The notes below the pieces were generated by a model. That model was not told the origin of the DNA. It saw only the letters and a program-made list of their open reading frames with translations, and did no database searches. From an uncultured Bacteroidales bacterium (GTDB lineage: Bacteria; Bacteroidota; Bacteroidia; Bacteroidales; UBA932): a stretch of 64,000 nt of DNA. Made by a program: the position numbers and the translations under genes. The stretch is taken from contig ONEX01000005.1 of assembly GCA_900316955.1 (NCBI GenBank), positions 124,001 to 188,000 on the forward strand. The letters are read 5' to 3'. Position 1 is the stretch's first letter; each line of letters begins with the position of its first letter. Positions 1 to 8,530 of this stretch are shown here, piece by piece.

Positions 1-938
1 CTTTCCTGACGCTCCAGCGCAACTTCACCCGGCCCGTCACGCAGATCTCCAACGAAATCAATTCCATCGTGATGGCTTCCGCCGGTACGGACCGCCTGTA
101 TGCGCTCCTGGACGAGACCCCGGAAGTGGACGAAGGCTCCGTCACCCTGGAGAAGGAGGGCGAAGGCCGATGGTCCTGGAAGGAGGCGGACGGAAAGCTC
201 CGGAAGCTGGAAGGCCTGGTGTCCCTGACCGATGTGGACTTCAGCTATGTGCCTGAAAAACAGGTGCTCTACGACATCACCCTGACGGCCTATCCCGGCC
301 AGAAGATCGCCTTCGTCGGCGGAACCGGCGCGGGCAAGACCACGATCACGAACCTGATCAACCGGTTCTACGAGATCCAGGACGGGACGATCACCTACGA
401 CGGATTCAGCGTCGCGGGAATCCGGAAGGCCGACCTCAGGCGCTCCCTCGGCATCGTGCTGCAGGAAACGAAACTCTTCAGCGGCTCGGTGCTGGACAAC
501 ATCCGTTACGGCCGCCTGGACGCCACGGACGAGGAATGCCGCGCCGCCGCGCGCCTGGTGCACGCTGATGCGTTCATCCGCCGCCTGCCGAACGGGTACG
601 ACACGGTCCTGGACGCCGACGGAGGCAACCTGTCGCAGGGCGAGCGCCAGCTCCTCGCGATCGCCCGCGCCGCCGTGGCGGACCCGCCCGTGCTCATCCT
701 GGACGAGGCGACCTCCTCCATCGACACGCGCACGGAAAGACTCATCCAGCAGGGGATGGATTCCCTGATGAAGGGGCGCACGACCTTCGTGATCGCCCAC
801 CGTCTGTCCACGGTCCAGAATGCCGACTACATCGCCGTGATGGACCACGGCCGCATCATCGAACGCGGCAAGCACTTCGAGCTCCTGGAGCAGAAGGGCA
901 AGTACTATGAACTGTTTACTGGAAACCAAATCACATAA
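1..938 (+). CDS. ABC transporter, C-terminal part (5' truncated by window)
   Basis: The frame is open from base 3, so this is the carboxy-terminal portion of a longer protein, most likely a fused membrane/ATPase exporter of the MsbA or multidrug type. The first visible residues resemble the end of the transmembrane domain. The nucleotide-binding domain is complete: Walker A GGTGAGKTT near bases 318-345, a Q-loop VLQET, signature LSQGE near 629-643, Walker B VLILDE near 690-707 and the H-loop VIAHRLS. The substrate cannot be told from what is visible. The stop lies 1 base before the next start, suggesting cotranscription with the DUF4954 gene. Confidence 0.93.
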   Translation, partial: FLTLQRNFTRPVTQISNEINSIVMASAGTDRLYALLDETPEVDEGSVTLEKEGEGRWSWKEADGKLRKLEGLVSLTDVDFSYVPEKQVLYDITLTAYPGQKIAFVGGTGAGKTTITNLINRFYEIQDGTITYDGFSVAGIRKADLRRSLGIVLQETKLFSGSVLDNIRYGRLDATDEECRAAARLVHADAFIRRLPNGYDTVLDADGGNLSQGERQLLAIARAAVADPPVLILDEATSSIDTRTERLIQQGMDSLMKGRTTFVIAHRLSTVQNADYIAVMDHGRIIERGKHFELLEQKGKYYELFTGNQIT

Positions 939-939
939 C

Positions 940-2919
940 ATGGATTACAGGAATCTTACTCAGAAGGAAATCGATCAGTTGCAGGCCGCCGGCTGCGAAG
1001 CGGAGGACTGGGGGACCGTGCTGACGTCCGCCCGGTCGGTGGACCATATCAAGCGGGTGCGCTTTTCCGGCACCGTGCGTTTCGGCCGCTTCGAGCGGGA
1101 GTTCGAGCTCCCCGGCGGGTTGAAGAAGCACGCCGGCCTCTCCGACGCGACGCTCCACAACGTGACGGTCGGGGACGACTGCCTCATCGAGAATATCTCC
1201 AACTACATCGCCAACTACGAGATCGGCCACGACTCCATCCTGGAGAACGTGGACCTGGTCCTGACGGAAGGCCCCTGCCGGTTCGGAAACGGCGTCTCGG
1301 TCTCCGTCCTCAACGAGACCGGCGGCCGCGAGGTGCTCATCTATGACCGGCTCACCGCGCAGATCGCCTATGTGATGGCGATGTACCGCCACCGTCCGGA
1401 ACTGGTGAAGATATTGGACGACATGGTCCTCGCCTATGCGAAATCGCAGGAATCGACCGTCGGGCGCATCGGAAATCATGTCATCATCCGCAACACCCGG
1501 TACCTGAACGGAGTGAAGGTGGGCGACTACGCCGTCCTCAGCGGCGTGAACCGGCTCCGCAACGGCAGCGTGAACAGCAACGAGGCCGCTCCGGTGCGGA
1601 TCAGCCACGGGGTCATCGCCGACGACTTCATCATCGAAAGCGGCTCCCACCTGACGGACAACACCACGTTCACGCGCTGTTTCATCGGCCAGGCCTGCCA
1701 TTTCGGCCACAGCTACAGCGCGTCCGACTCCCTGTTCTTCTCCAACTGCCAGGGCGAGAACGGCGAGGCCTGCGCGATCTTCGCGGGGCCCTTCACGGTG
1801 ACGCACCACAAGTCCACCCTGCTCATCGCGGGCCATTTCTCCTTCATGAACGCCGGCAGCGGTTCCAACCAGTCCAACCACATGTACAAGCTGGGACCGA
1901 TCCACCAGGGCATCCTGGAGCGTGGCGCGAAGACCTCCTCGGACTCCTACATCCTCTGGCCTTCCCGGGTGGGCGCGTTCTCCCTGGTGATGGGCCGGCA
2001 CGTGAACCATTCCGACACCACCTGGCTGCCGTTCTCCTATCTGATCGAACAGCAGAACACGACCTACCTCGTCCCCGGGGTGAATCTCCGGAGCGTGGGC
2101 ACCATCCGTGACGCCCAGAAGTGGCCCAAGCGCGACGGCCGCACGGATCCCGACCGCCTGGACTGCATCAACTACAACCTGCTGAGCCCCTACACCATCC
2201 AGAAGATGTTCAAGGGCATCCAGCTGCTGCGGAACCTGCAGTATTCCTCCGGCGAACTCTCCGACGTCTATTCCTACCACAGCGCGAAGATCCGCAACAG
2301 TTCGCTCAAGCGGGGCATCGAGCTGTACCGGACCGCCATCACCAAGTTCCTCGGAAACTCCATCATCAAGAAGCTGGAGAACCTGCCCGCCAACGCCTCC
2401 GACGAGGTGATCCGCGAAGCCTTGAAACCGGAGCTTCCCGGCGGGAAGGGCAAATGGACGGACCTCAGCGGTCTCATCGCTCCGAAAGAGCTGGTGGAAG
2501 CGCTGCTGGACCGGATCGAGCGGGGAGCGGTGAAGGACCTCGCGGACGTGGACCGCGAATTCCGCCAGATGCATGCCGACTATTACCGGCTGGAATGGAC
2601 CTGGGCCTATGACAAGTATGCCGATTTCTTCGGTTTCCCGCTGGAGACGATTACGGCGGAGCAGGTGCGCGAGATCGTCGTGAAGTGGAAGGAAGCGGTG
2701 ATCGGCCTGGACGAGATGCTGTACGAGGACGCCCGGAAGGAGTTCAGCCTGGCCTCGATGACCGGCTTCGGCGCTGACGGCTCCCGCGAGGAGAAAGAGC
2801 TTGATTTCGAGCAGGTCCGGGGCGATTTCGAGTCCAATTCCTTCGTCAAGGCCGTGCTGGAGCATATCCGCGTGAAGCGGGCGCTCGGCGATGAGCTGCT
2901 CGGCCGCCTTCGGGGTTGA
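940..2919 (+). CDS. DUF4954 family protein
   Basis: A 659-residue protein that I recognise as the Bacteroidota DUF4954 family, whose function is unknown. The first 400 residues contain many short repeats of the left-handed beta-helix type (for example VTVGDDCLIEN, GNHVIIRNTRYLNG, HGVIADDFIIESGSHL), as in hexapeptide acyltransferases and nucleotidyltransferases. The last third is predicted helical. An in-frame ATG at 907 would overlap the ABC gene by 32 bases; I chose 940 because it follows the ABC stop directly. There is no signal peptide, so it is probably cytoplasmic. A sugar or acyl transfer role is only a guess from the fold. Confidence 0.85.
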   Translation: MDYRNLTQKEIDQLQAAGCEAEDWGTVLTSARSVDHIKRVRFSGTVRFGRFEREFELPGGLKKHAGLSDATLHNVTVGDDCLIENISNYIANYEIGHDSILENVDLVLTEGPCRFGNGVSVSVLNETGGREVLIYDRLTAQIAYVMAMYRHRPELVKILDDMVLAYAKSQESTVGRIGNHVIIRNTRYLNGVKVGDYAVLSGVNRLRNGSVNSNEAAPVRISHGVIADDFIIESGSHLTDNTTFTRCFIGQACHFGHSYSASDSLFFSNCQGENGEACAIFAGPFTVTHHKSTLLIAGHFSFMNAGSGSNQSNHMYKLGPIHQGILERGAKTSSDSYILWPSRVGAFSLVMGRHVNHSDTTWLPFSYLIEQQNTTYLVPGVNLRSVGTIRDAQKWPKRDGRTDPDRLDCINYNLLSPYTIQKMFKGIQLLRNLQYSSGELSDVYSYHSAKIRNSSLKRGIELYRTAITKFLGNSIIKKLENLPANASDEVIREALKPELPGGKGKWTDLSGLIAPKELVEALLDRIERGAVKDLADVDREFRQMHADYYRLEWTWAYDKYADFFGFPLETITAEQVREIVVKWKEAVIGLDEMLYEDARKEFSLASMTGFGADGSREEKELDFEQVRGDFESNSFVKAVLEHIRVKRALGDELLGRLRG

Positions 2920-2922
2920 TTA

Positions 2923-2955
2923 TTTGGCAATGTGGAAAAAAGGTCGTACCTTTAC
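2923..2955 (+). promoter_or_regulatory. Bacteroidota-type promoter for the nucleotide-sugar dehydratase
   Basis: TTTG at 2923-2926, a 20-base spacer, then TACCTTTAC at 2947-2955, close to the TAnnTTTG -7 consensus. It begins 4 bases after the DUF4954 stop and sits 21 bases before the ATG at 2976. This supports the downstream start and an independent transcript. Confidence 0.65.
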
Positions 2956-2975
2956 AAAGTACCAAAACTGAAACC

Positions 2976-4868
2976 ATGCCTTTTTTCCGACGGATTTTCT
3001 CGTCCAAGATCCTGCCTTCCTGGACGATTTTCCTGCTTGACGCCATCATTGTGGCGGTGTCGGTGATATTCGCCTATTTCGTCCGTTTCCCGATATCCGA
3101 GGTGGTCAAGATGGGGAGTACCCCCTGGCTGGCCGTCCTCCTGGTCACTGGGGTCAATCTCCTTTTCTTCCGGCTTTTCCGGACCTATTCGAACATCCTC
3201 CGGCTGTCGTCCTTCGTGGACGTGATGCATATCTTCGTGGCCACTACGCTGGCTTTCCTCTGCTGTGTTATCCTGACGGCGCTGTGGAAGCCCGTCTTCG
3301 GGACCCGGCTCACCTATATCGCGGTCCTGATCATCGCTTATGTCGTTGCGTTCATGGTCCTGGCCACCTCGCGGATGGTCATCAAGATGCTGTACGACTA
3401 TTTCAAGCAGAACAAGCAGTCCATGCAGAACACCTACATCTACGGGACGGATACCGGCATCGACATCGCGAAATCGCTCCGGTCGGAAGCGGACAGCCGC
3501 TTCCGCATCGTGGGCTTCATCAGCGACAACCCGGACGTGATCGGGAAGGTGATGATGGGCGTGAACGTCTATGCCAACGACGGCGAAATCCCGGAGCGGA
3601 TCCAGCGCGACCACGTCACCGCGCTGATCGTCTCCCCGGCCAAGGCCAAGACCCTGAAGAACTCCGACCTCGCGGATCGGATGCTGCGGGAAGGCGTCAA
3701 GATCTTCCTCGCCCCGGAGGTTTCAGACGACTGGGATCCCACCACGCAGAAACAGGTGGTGAAGGAGGTCCAGATCGAGGACCTGCTCGGCCGCGACCCC
3801 ATCAAGATCAACATGCAGGAGATCGCCCCGCATCTGGAAGGGAAGCGGGTGCTCATCACCGGCGCCGCGGGTTCCATCGGCAGCGAGATCATGCGCCAGG
3901 TGGCGATGTTCAATCCCTACCAGCTCATCTTGATCGATTCGGCCGAGACGCCGCTCCACGACCTCCGGCTCGAGATCAAGAACCGCTGGTCCGAGCTCGA
4001 GGCGAAGACTCTCGTGGCGAACGTGACCAACAAGCCCCGGATGGAATCCATTTTCGCCGAATTCCGTCCGGAGTATGTCTTCCATGCGGCGGCCTACAAG
4101 CACGTGCCGATGATGGAGGACAACGTGTCCGAGGCCATCCAGAACAATGTCCTTGGAACGCGCGTGCTGGCGGATCTGGCCGTGAAATACAAGGTGGCCC
4201 GCTTCGTGATGGTGTCCACGGACAAGGCCGTGAATCCTTCCAACGTGATGGGCTGCTCCAAGCGGATCTGTGAAATCTATGTGCAGGCCCTGGCCCGCAA
4301 GATCGAGAAGGACGGTTCCGCCCCGACCCAGTTCATCACGACGCGTTTCGGGAATGTGCTGGGTTCCAACGGCTCCGTGATTCCGCTGTTCCGCAAGCAG
4401 ATCGCGGCGGGCGGTCCGGTCACGGTCACGCATCCGGAGATCATCCGCTATTTCATGACCATCCCGGAGGCCTGCCAGTTGGTGCTGGAGGCGGGCAGCA
4501 TGGGCAAGAGCGGCGAGGTCTACATCTTCGACATGGGTCAGCCCGTGAAGATCGCCGACCTGGCGAAGCGGATGATCCAGCTCTCCGGACGCACCGACGT
4601 GAAGATCGAGTACACCGGCCTCCGCCACGGCGAGAAACTGTACGAGGAACTGCTCGCCACCCGCGAGAACACGAAGCCTACCTCCCATGACAAGATCATG
4701 ATCGCTTCCGTCCGCGAATACGATTACGAGGACGTGGCCGACGACATCGATGCCCTCATCCAGCGCAGCTATCAGTTCGACACGATGGCCACGGTGGCAA
4801 AGATGAAGGACCTCGTACCGGAATTCAAGAGCCTGAATTCCCGATACTCGGTCCTGGACAATCAATAA
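2976..4868 (+). CDS. Membrane-bound nucleoside-diphosphate-sugar 4,6-dehydratase/epimerase (CapD/WbpM type)
   Basis: A 630-residue protein of the long polysaccharide-biosynthesis SDR family (PglF, WbpM, CapD). About four hydrophobic segments occupy the first 140 residues, followed by a CoA-binding-like Rossmann region and the catalytic SDR domain. The NAD motif GAAGSIGSE is near residue 295 and the family's MGCSK catalytic lysine motif near 425, in place of the usual YxxxK. Relatives convert UDP-GlcNAc to 4-keto-6-deoxy sugars for surface glycans. The start at 2976 is preceded by a promoter; an upstream TTG frame would run through that promoter. No other glycan genes lie beside it, so the product sugar is unknown. 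Confidence 0.9.
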   Translation: MPFFRRIFSSKILPSWTIFLLDAIIVAVSVIFAYFVRFPISEVVKMGSTPWLAVLLVTGVNLLFFRLFRTYSNILRLSSFVDVMHIFVATTLAFLCCVILTALWKPVFGTRLTYIAVLIIAYVVAFMVLATSRMVIKMLYDYFKQNKQSMQNTYIYGTDTGIDIAKSLRSEADSRFRIVGFISDNPDVIGKVMMGVNVYANDGEIPERIQRDHVTALIVSPAKAKTLKNSDLADRMLREGVKIFLAPEVSDDWDPTTQKQVVKEVQIEDLLGRDPIKINMQEIAPHLEGKRVLITGAAGSIGSEIMRQVAMFNPYQLILIDSAETPLHDLRLEIKNRWSELEAKTLVANVTNKPRMESIFAEFRPEYVFHAAAYKHVPMMEDNVSEAIQNNVLGTRVLADLAVKYKVARFVMVSTDKAVNPSNVMGCSKRICEIYVQALARKIEKDGSAPTQFITTRFGNVLGSNGSVIPLFRKQIAAGGPVTVTHPEIIRYFMTIPEACQLVLEAGSMGKSGEVYIFDMGQPVKIADLAKRMIQLSGRTDVKIEYTGLRHGEKLYEELLATRENTKPTSHDKIMIASVREYDYEDVADDIDALIQRSYQFDTMATVAKMKDLVPEFKSLNSRYSVLDNQ

Positions 4869-4880
4869 ATCTCAGATTTC

Positions 4881-6083
4881 TCAGAGGATGCCGAGGAGGT
4901 GGCTGCGTGAGAGCATGCAGTCGCCGATCGGCGCCGCCTGGTTCCTCAGCTTGGAGAACTTGATGGCCGTGTCCTGGTTGGCGATGGTCTGGGCGTGGCG
5001 TTTCACCGCGCTGCGGACGGCTAGCAGGAGGTAGTCTCCCGCCATGGCCACCTTGCCGCCGAGGACGACCAGCTGCGGGTTGAAGACATTGATCAGGCCC
5101 GCCAGGCCGCGGCCGAGGTTCGCGCCGATCTTCTCGATCGTTTCGATGGTGAGGATGTCCTCTTCCTGGACGGCCTTGAAGATGTCGTTCAGGTTCACCT
5201 TGCCCTGGTCCTTGAAGATGCGGGAGAGGGAGGAGGCGCGGCCCGACTGGAGCTGTTCGCTGATCATCCGCACGAGGGCCGAGCCGGAGGCGCCGGTCTC
5301 CAGGCAGCCGACCTTGCCGCAGCGGCAGATCTGGTCGTTGTCCAGGAGCGGGAAATGGCCGAACTCGCCCGAGTATCCGGAAGTCCCGTAATACAGGCGG
5401 CCGTCCAGGATCATGCCCATGCCCAGGCCCCAGCTCACGTTGACGAAGAGGACGTTCTTCTCCTTCTTGACCACGCCGGACAGGTACTCGCCGTACGTCA
5501 TCGCGCGGGAGTCGTTCTCGATGACCACGGGGATGTCCAGGTCCTCGGAGAGGATCTTGTTGATGGGGCGGTCCGGGTCGAAGGAGTAGAGGTTGCTGTA
5601 GCCCGTCTTCGGATTCACGCGGCCGGCCACGCTGATGCCCATTCCCAGGACGCGGTTCCAGTCCAGCTCGTGCTCCAGGAAGAAGTCGCGGATGCTCTTG
5701 GAGATGGTGTGGAGGCAGGCTTCGTCGATCTCCAGGATGAAGGGGATGTTGTCCTCGAAGCAGACCAGGCCTCCCTTGAAGTCGGTGACGGCGATGCTGG
5801 CGTGCGTATGCCGGATGTCCAGGCCGATGAAATAGCCGGCCTCGGGGTTCAGCCCGTAGATGCTGGGCCGGCGGCCGCCGGACGTGCCGGACTTCCCGAG
5901 CTCGATCATGAAGCCTTCGTCCATGAGTTCGCCGATGAGCTTCGTGACGGTCGGGACACTGGTATTGATCTGTTCGCTGAGGGCGGCGATGCTATATTCT
6001 CCACTCTGTATGCAGAGACGCAAGATGGTCTTTTTCAGGATGGAATTCTTGTTGTCTTTTTTGTCTAGGAAAGTAGTTCTCAT
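4881..6083 (-). CDS. ROK family transcriptional regulator
   Basis: A 400-residue NagC/XylR-like protein. Residues 12-70 form a winged helix (SIAALSEQINTSVPTVTKL), followed by a ROK sugar-kinase-like domain. The zinc motif CRCGKVGCLE is near residue 250, and a phosphate-binding-type segment GLDIRHTHASIAVTD is also present. The family represses sugar-catabolic genes and responds to sugars or their phosphates. The ATG at 6083 was preferred over an upstream frame start because a -7-like box lies between. It is divergent from the membrane gene at 6237; no sugar operon is adjacent, so its targets are probably elsewhere. Confidence 0.9.
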   Translation of the reverse strand: MRTTFLDKKDNKNSILKKTILRLCIQSGEYSIAALSEQINTSVPTVTKLIGELMDEGFMIELGKSGTSGGRRPSIYGLNPEAGYFIGLDIRHTHASIAVTDFKGGLVCFEDNIPFILEIDEACLHTISKSIRDFFLEHELDWNRVLGMGISVAGRVNPKTGYSNLYSFDPDRPINKILSEDLDIPVVIENDSRAMTYGEYLSGVVKKEKNVLFVNVSWGLGMGMILDGRLYYGTSGYSGEFGHFPLLDNDQICRCGKVGCLETGASGSALVRMISEQLQSGRASSLSRIFKDQGKVNLNDIFKAVQEEDILTIETIEKIGANLGRGLAGLINVFNPQLVVLGGKVAMAGDYLLLAVRSAVKRHAQTIANQDTAIKFSKLRNQAAPIGDCMLSRSHLLGIL

Positions 6084-6103
6084 CGCATTTCGTTTTATGA
6101 CCG

Positions 6104-6111
6104 CAAAAATA
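6104..6111 (-). promoter_or_regulatory. -7 promoter element for the ROK gene
   Basis: On the minus strand this reads TATTTTTG, an exact TAnnTTTG match, 20 bases upstream of the start codon. No convincing -33 TTTG is seen at the right distance. Confidence 0.5.
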
Positions 6112-6181
6112 ACATAAATCTTTAGAAATAAAAATACCATTTTGAAAAATCCTTAAATTATTTTTCAGAAAATTAACGCCC

Positions 6182-6212
6182 TTGCTGGGTAAGCGAAAAA
6201 ACGTTATCTTTG
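6182..6212 (+). promoter_or_regulatory. Promoter for the membrane sensor/trkH operon
   Basis: TTG at 6182-6184, a 20-base spacer and TATCTTTG at 6205-6212, an exact Bacteroidota -7 element. It lies 24 bases before the ATG at 6237 and probably drives the run 6237-11985. Confidence 0.75.
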
Positions 6213-6236
6213 TCAGTTGAGAAACTTGTACGCGCT

Positions 6237-7082
6237 ATGTTCGGAAGGCTCAAAAAATGGAGGAATTCGTTCCGGATCTCGCTGAAGCAGAAGATGGTAC
6301 TGGCCCTGAGCGCCATCGCTGTCGTCCTCATTGTATCCGGCGTCATCTGCTACGTGGAATACAAGCGCATGTCCACCTACGTGTCCGACATGATCGCGGA
6401 GGATATCTACAGCATCAACGTGGCGCAGAAGCTCGCAGCGGTCACTGACAACTACAACCTGCAGATCCTCACCGTCATCGGCGACGACTCCCTGAACTCG
6501 CTGCCCGACTTCGACCAGCAGGGCTTCGTCTCCCGGTGCGATTCCCTGCGCTCTTCCTTCTCCGGCGAGAACGTCCTTCCGCTCACGGACTCCGTCCTGT
6601 ATTCCTACTCGGCGTACATGCTCACTTCCCTGGAACTGGAGCAGGTCCTCAAGTCCGACTTCATCGACTCCCGGACCTGGTACTTCGAGCGGCTGCAGCC
6701 TTCCTTCAATCGGCTCAACGGCGACATCGACCGCCTCAGCCAGGCCATGTACGACGACCTGCAGGCGAACTCCGAGGATTTTGACCAGGGCTTTTCCCGC
6801 AGCATGATGCCGGTCGTGGCCGCGGTCACCGTGGGCGTCATCCTCGTGCTCCTCCTGATGTTCTTCATCATCAGCTACTACGTGAATCCGCTGAACCGGA
6901 TGCTCGCGGGCCTGGACGATTACCGGTCCATGGGCCGTCGCTACGGCTATGCCTTCGAAGGGGATGACCAGCTCGCCGAGCTCAACGAAGGCATCACCGA
7001 ACTCACCGAGGAGAACCGGCAGTACCGCCGCCGGATCAAGCTCCTGAAGGAAACCCAGTCCCGGTCGGAGGAAGCCGAATGA
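6237..7082 (+). CDS. Two-helix membrane protein with four-helix-bundle sensor-like domain
   Basis: A 281-residue protein. A hydrophobic segment at about residues 20-42 and another near 190-215 bracket an extracytoplasmic helical domain like the 4HB_MCP sensor domain. After the second segment comes a short HAMP-like stretch and a charged coiled-coil tail. There is no methyl-accepting, kinase or cyclase output domain. The stop overlaps the trkH start by 4 bases (ATGA), so the two are translationally coupled, which suggests a role in sensing or gating linked to potassium uptake. That link is inferred from context only. The ATG at 6237 follows a clear promoter; an earlier TTG would sit inside it. 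Confidence 0.8.
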   Translation: MFGRLKKWRNSFRISLKQKMVLALSAIAVVLIVSGVICYVEYKRMSTYVSDMIAEDIYSINVAQKLAAVTDNYNLQILTVIGDDSLNSLPDFDQQGFVSRCDSLRSSFSGENVLPLTDSVLYSYSAYMLTSLELEQVLKSDFIDSRTWYFERLQPSFNRLNGDIDRLSQAMYDDLQANSEDFDQGFSRSMMPVVAAVTVGVILVLLLMFFIISYYVNPLNRMLAGLDDYRSMGRRYGYAFEGDDQLAELNEGITELTEENRQYRRRIKLLKETQSRSEEAE

Positions 7083-8527
7083 ACCTGAAAGTCATATCCA
7101 GAAACACGGGAATGGCGCTCCTGGTGAGCTCGCTGTTCATGCTGCTCGCTGCGGGCATTTCCCTGCTCGACGGCGGGGACAAGGCCCTGGCGCCGCTCCT
7201 GATCAGTTTCGCATTGACTTTCACCGTAGGTATTTTCCCCTTCATCTTCGTGCGCCGGACGGAAGGCATCACGCTTCGGGACGGGTACATGATCATCTTC
7301 CTGTCCTGGATCCTGTCCTTCCTGTTCGGCATGCTGCCCTATGTGCTGTATGGCGGCCCGTTCACCCTGGCCAACGCCTGGTTCGAGAGCGTATCCGGCT
7401 TCACCACCACCGGCGCCACCATCCTCGAGGATGTGGAGGCGCTGCCCCGGAGCCTGCTGTTCTGGCGGTCTTCCACGCATTTCATCGGCGGTCTCGGGGT
7501 CGTGGTGTTCCTGCTCCTGATCATCCCGAACTCGTCCCCGGTGCGCCTGCGGCTCACCAACATGGAGCTCTCCTCGCTGTCCCGGGAGGATTATCAGTCC
7601 CGGGCCAACAAGTCCGTGTCCATTTTCGCGCGGGTCTATCTCGCCATCTTCGCCCTGTCTTTCCTCAGCTTCTGGGCGGCCGGCATGTCCGCTTTCGACG
7701 CCGTCAACCATGCGTTCAGCGTGAGCGCGACGGGCGGGTTCTCCACCCATAACCTGTCCATCGGCTACTTCCATTCCCCGCTCATCTCCATCCTCACGAT
7801 CGTCTTCATGGTCCTGGCGTCGCTGCATTTCGGCCTGCTGTACGTCTCGTTCGTGAGCCGTTCGCTCCGTCCGCTCAACAATCCTGTCCTGAAGTTCTTC
7901 CTCTTTAGCCTCCTGGGCGGTTCCGTCCTGGCGGCCGTTTCGCTGAAACTACAGGGTGTGGATGCCACATGGGGGCAGGCCTTCCTGGACGCGACATTCC
8001 ACGTAGTCAGTTATACCTCCACTTCGGGCCTGGCCATCAGCGACAATGCGAACTGGCCCATGCTGCCGTGTTTCATCCTGATCCTGGGCGGTCTCGTGTG
8101 CGGCTGCGCCGGTTCCACCACGTGCGGCCTCAAGTCCGACCGGGTGCTGGTCCTGTTCAAGGCCATCCGGATGCAGATCGTCAAGACCCTGTATCCTTCC
8201 TCCATCTTCGAGGTCCGTTTCGGCAATCGGTCGATCCGGGACGAGGATGTGTACCAGCAGATTCTCTACATCGCCCTGTTCCTCCTCCTGATCGCCCTGT
8301 CTTCCGTCCTGTGCGTGGTCATCGGCGACCCGAACCAGCACGCCCTCCTGGGGTCCATCGCTTCGCTCACGAACGTGGGCCCGTCCCTGGGCACCATCGG
8401 CTCGTTCGGCAATTACAATGCGGAACCGGACGCCCTCAAGTTCATCTTCTCGTTCGACATGTTCCTCGGGCGCGTGGAAATCTATCCCGTGCTCGCCGTC
8501 TTTGCGAGCATCTTCCACAAGGGCTAG
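7079..8527 (+). CDS. trkH: Trk-type potassium uptake membrane protein TrkH
   Basis: A 482-residue integral membrane protein of the TrkH/KtrB family, which forms the K+ channel-like pore of Trk uptake systems. The four P-loop filter segments are visible: SGFTTTGAT, SATGGFSTH, YTSTSGLA and TNVGPSLG. The length is normal for TrkH. The usual cytoplasmic NAD-binding partner TrkA is not next to it; instead a sensor-like membrane protein precedes it with a 4-base overlap. The RecD-like helicase gene follows after 3 bases. Confidence 0.93.
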   Translation: MNLKVISRNTGMALLVSSLFMLLAAGISLLDGGDKALAPLLISFALTFTVGIFPFIFVRRTEGITLRDGYMIIFLSWILSFLFGMLPYVLYGGPFTLANAWFESVSGFTTTGATILEDVEALPRSLLFWRSSTHFIGGLGVVVFLLLIIPNSSPVRLRLTNMELSSLSREDYQSRANKSVSIFARVYLAIFALSFLSFWAAGMSAFDAVNHAFSVSATGGFSTHNLSIGYFHSPLISILTIVFMVLASLHFGLLYVSFVSRSLRPLNNPVLKFFLFSLLGGSVLAAVSLKLQGVDATWGQAFLDATFHVVSYTSTSGLAISDNANWPMLPCFILILGGLVCGCAGSTTCGLKSDRVLVLFKAIRMQIVKTLYPSSIFEVRFGNRSIRDEDVYQQILYIALFLLLIALSSVLCVVIGDPNQHALLGSIASLTNVGPSLGTIGSFGNYNAEPDALKFIFSFDMFLGRVEIYPVLAVFASIFHKG

Positions 8528-8530
8528 CCT

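Noticed and set aside
2916-2975. Upstream TTG start for the nucleotide-sugar dehydratase
   Set aside because: The extension would overlap the previous stop and read through the promoter; the ATG at 2976 gives a normal membrane-protein N-terminus.
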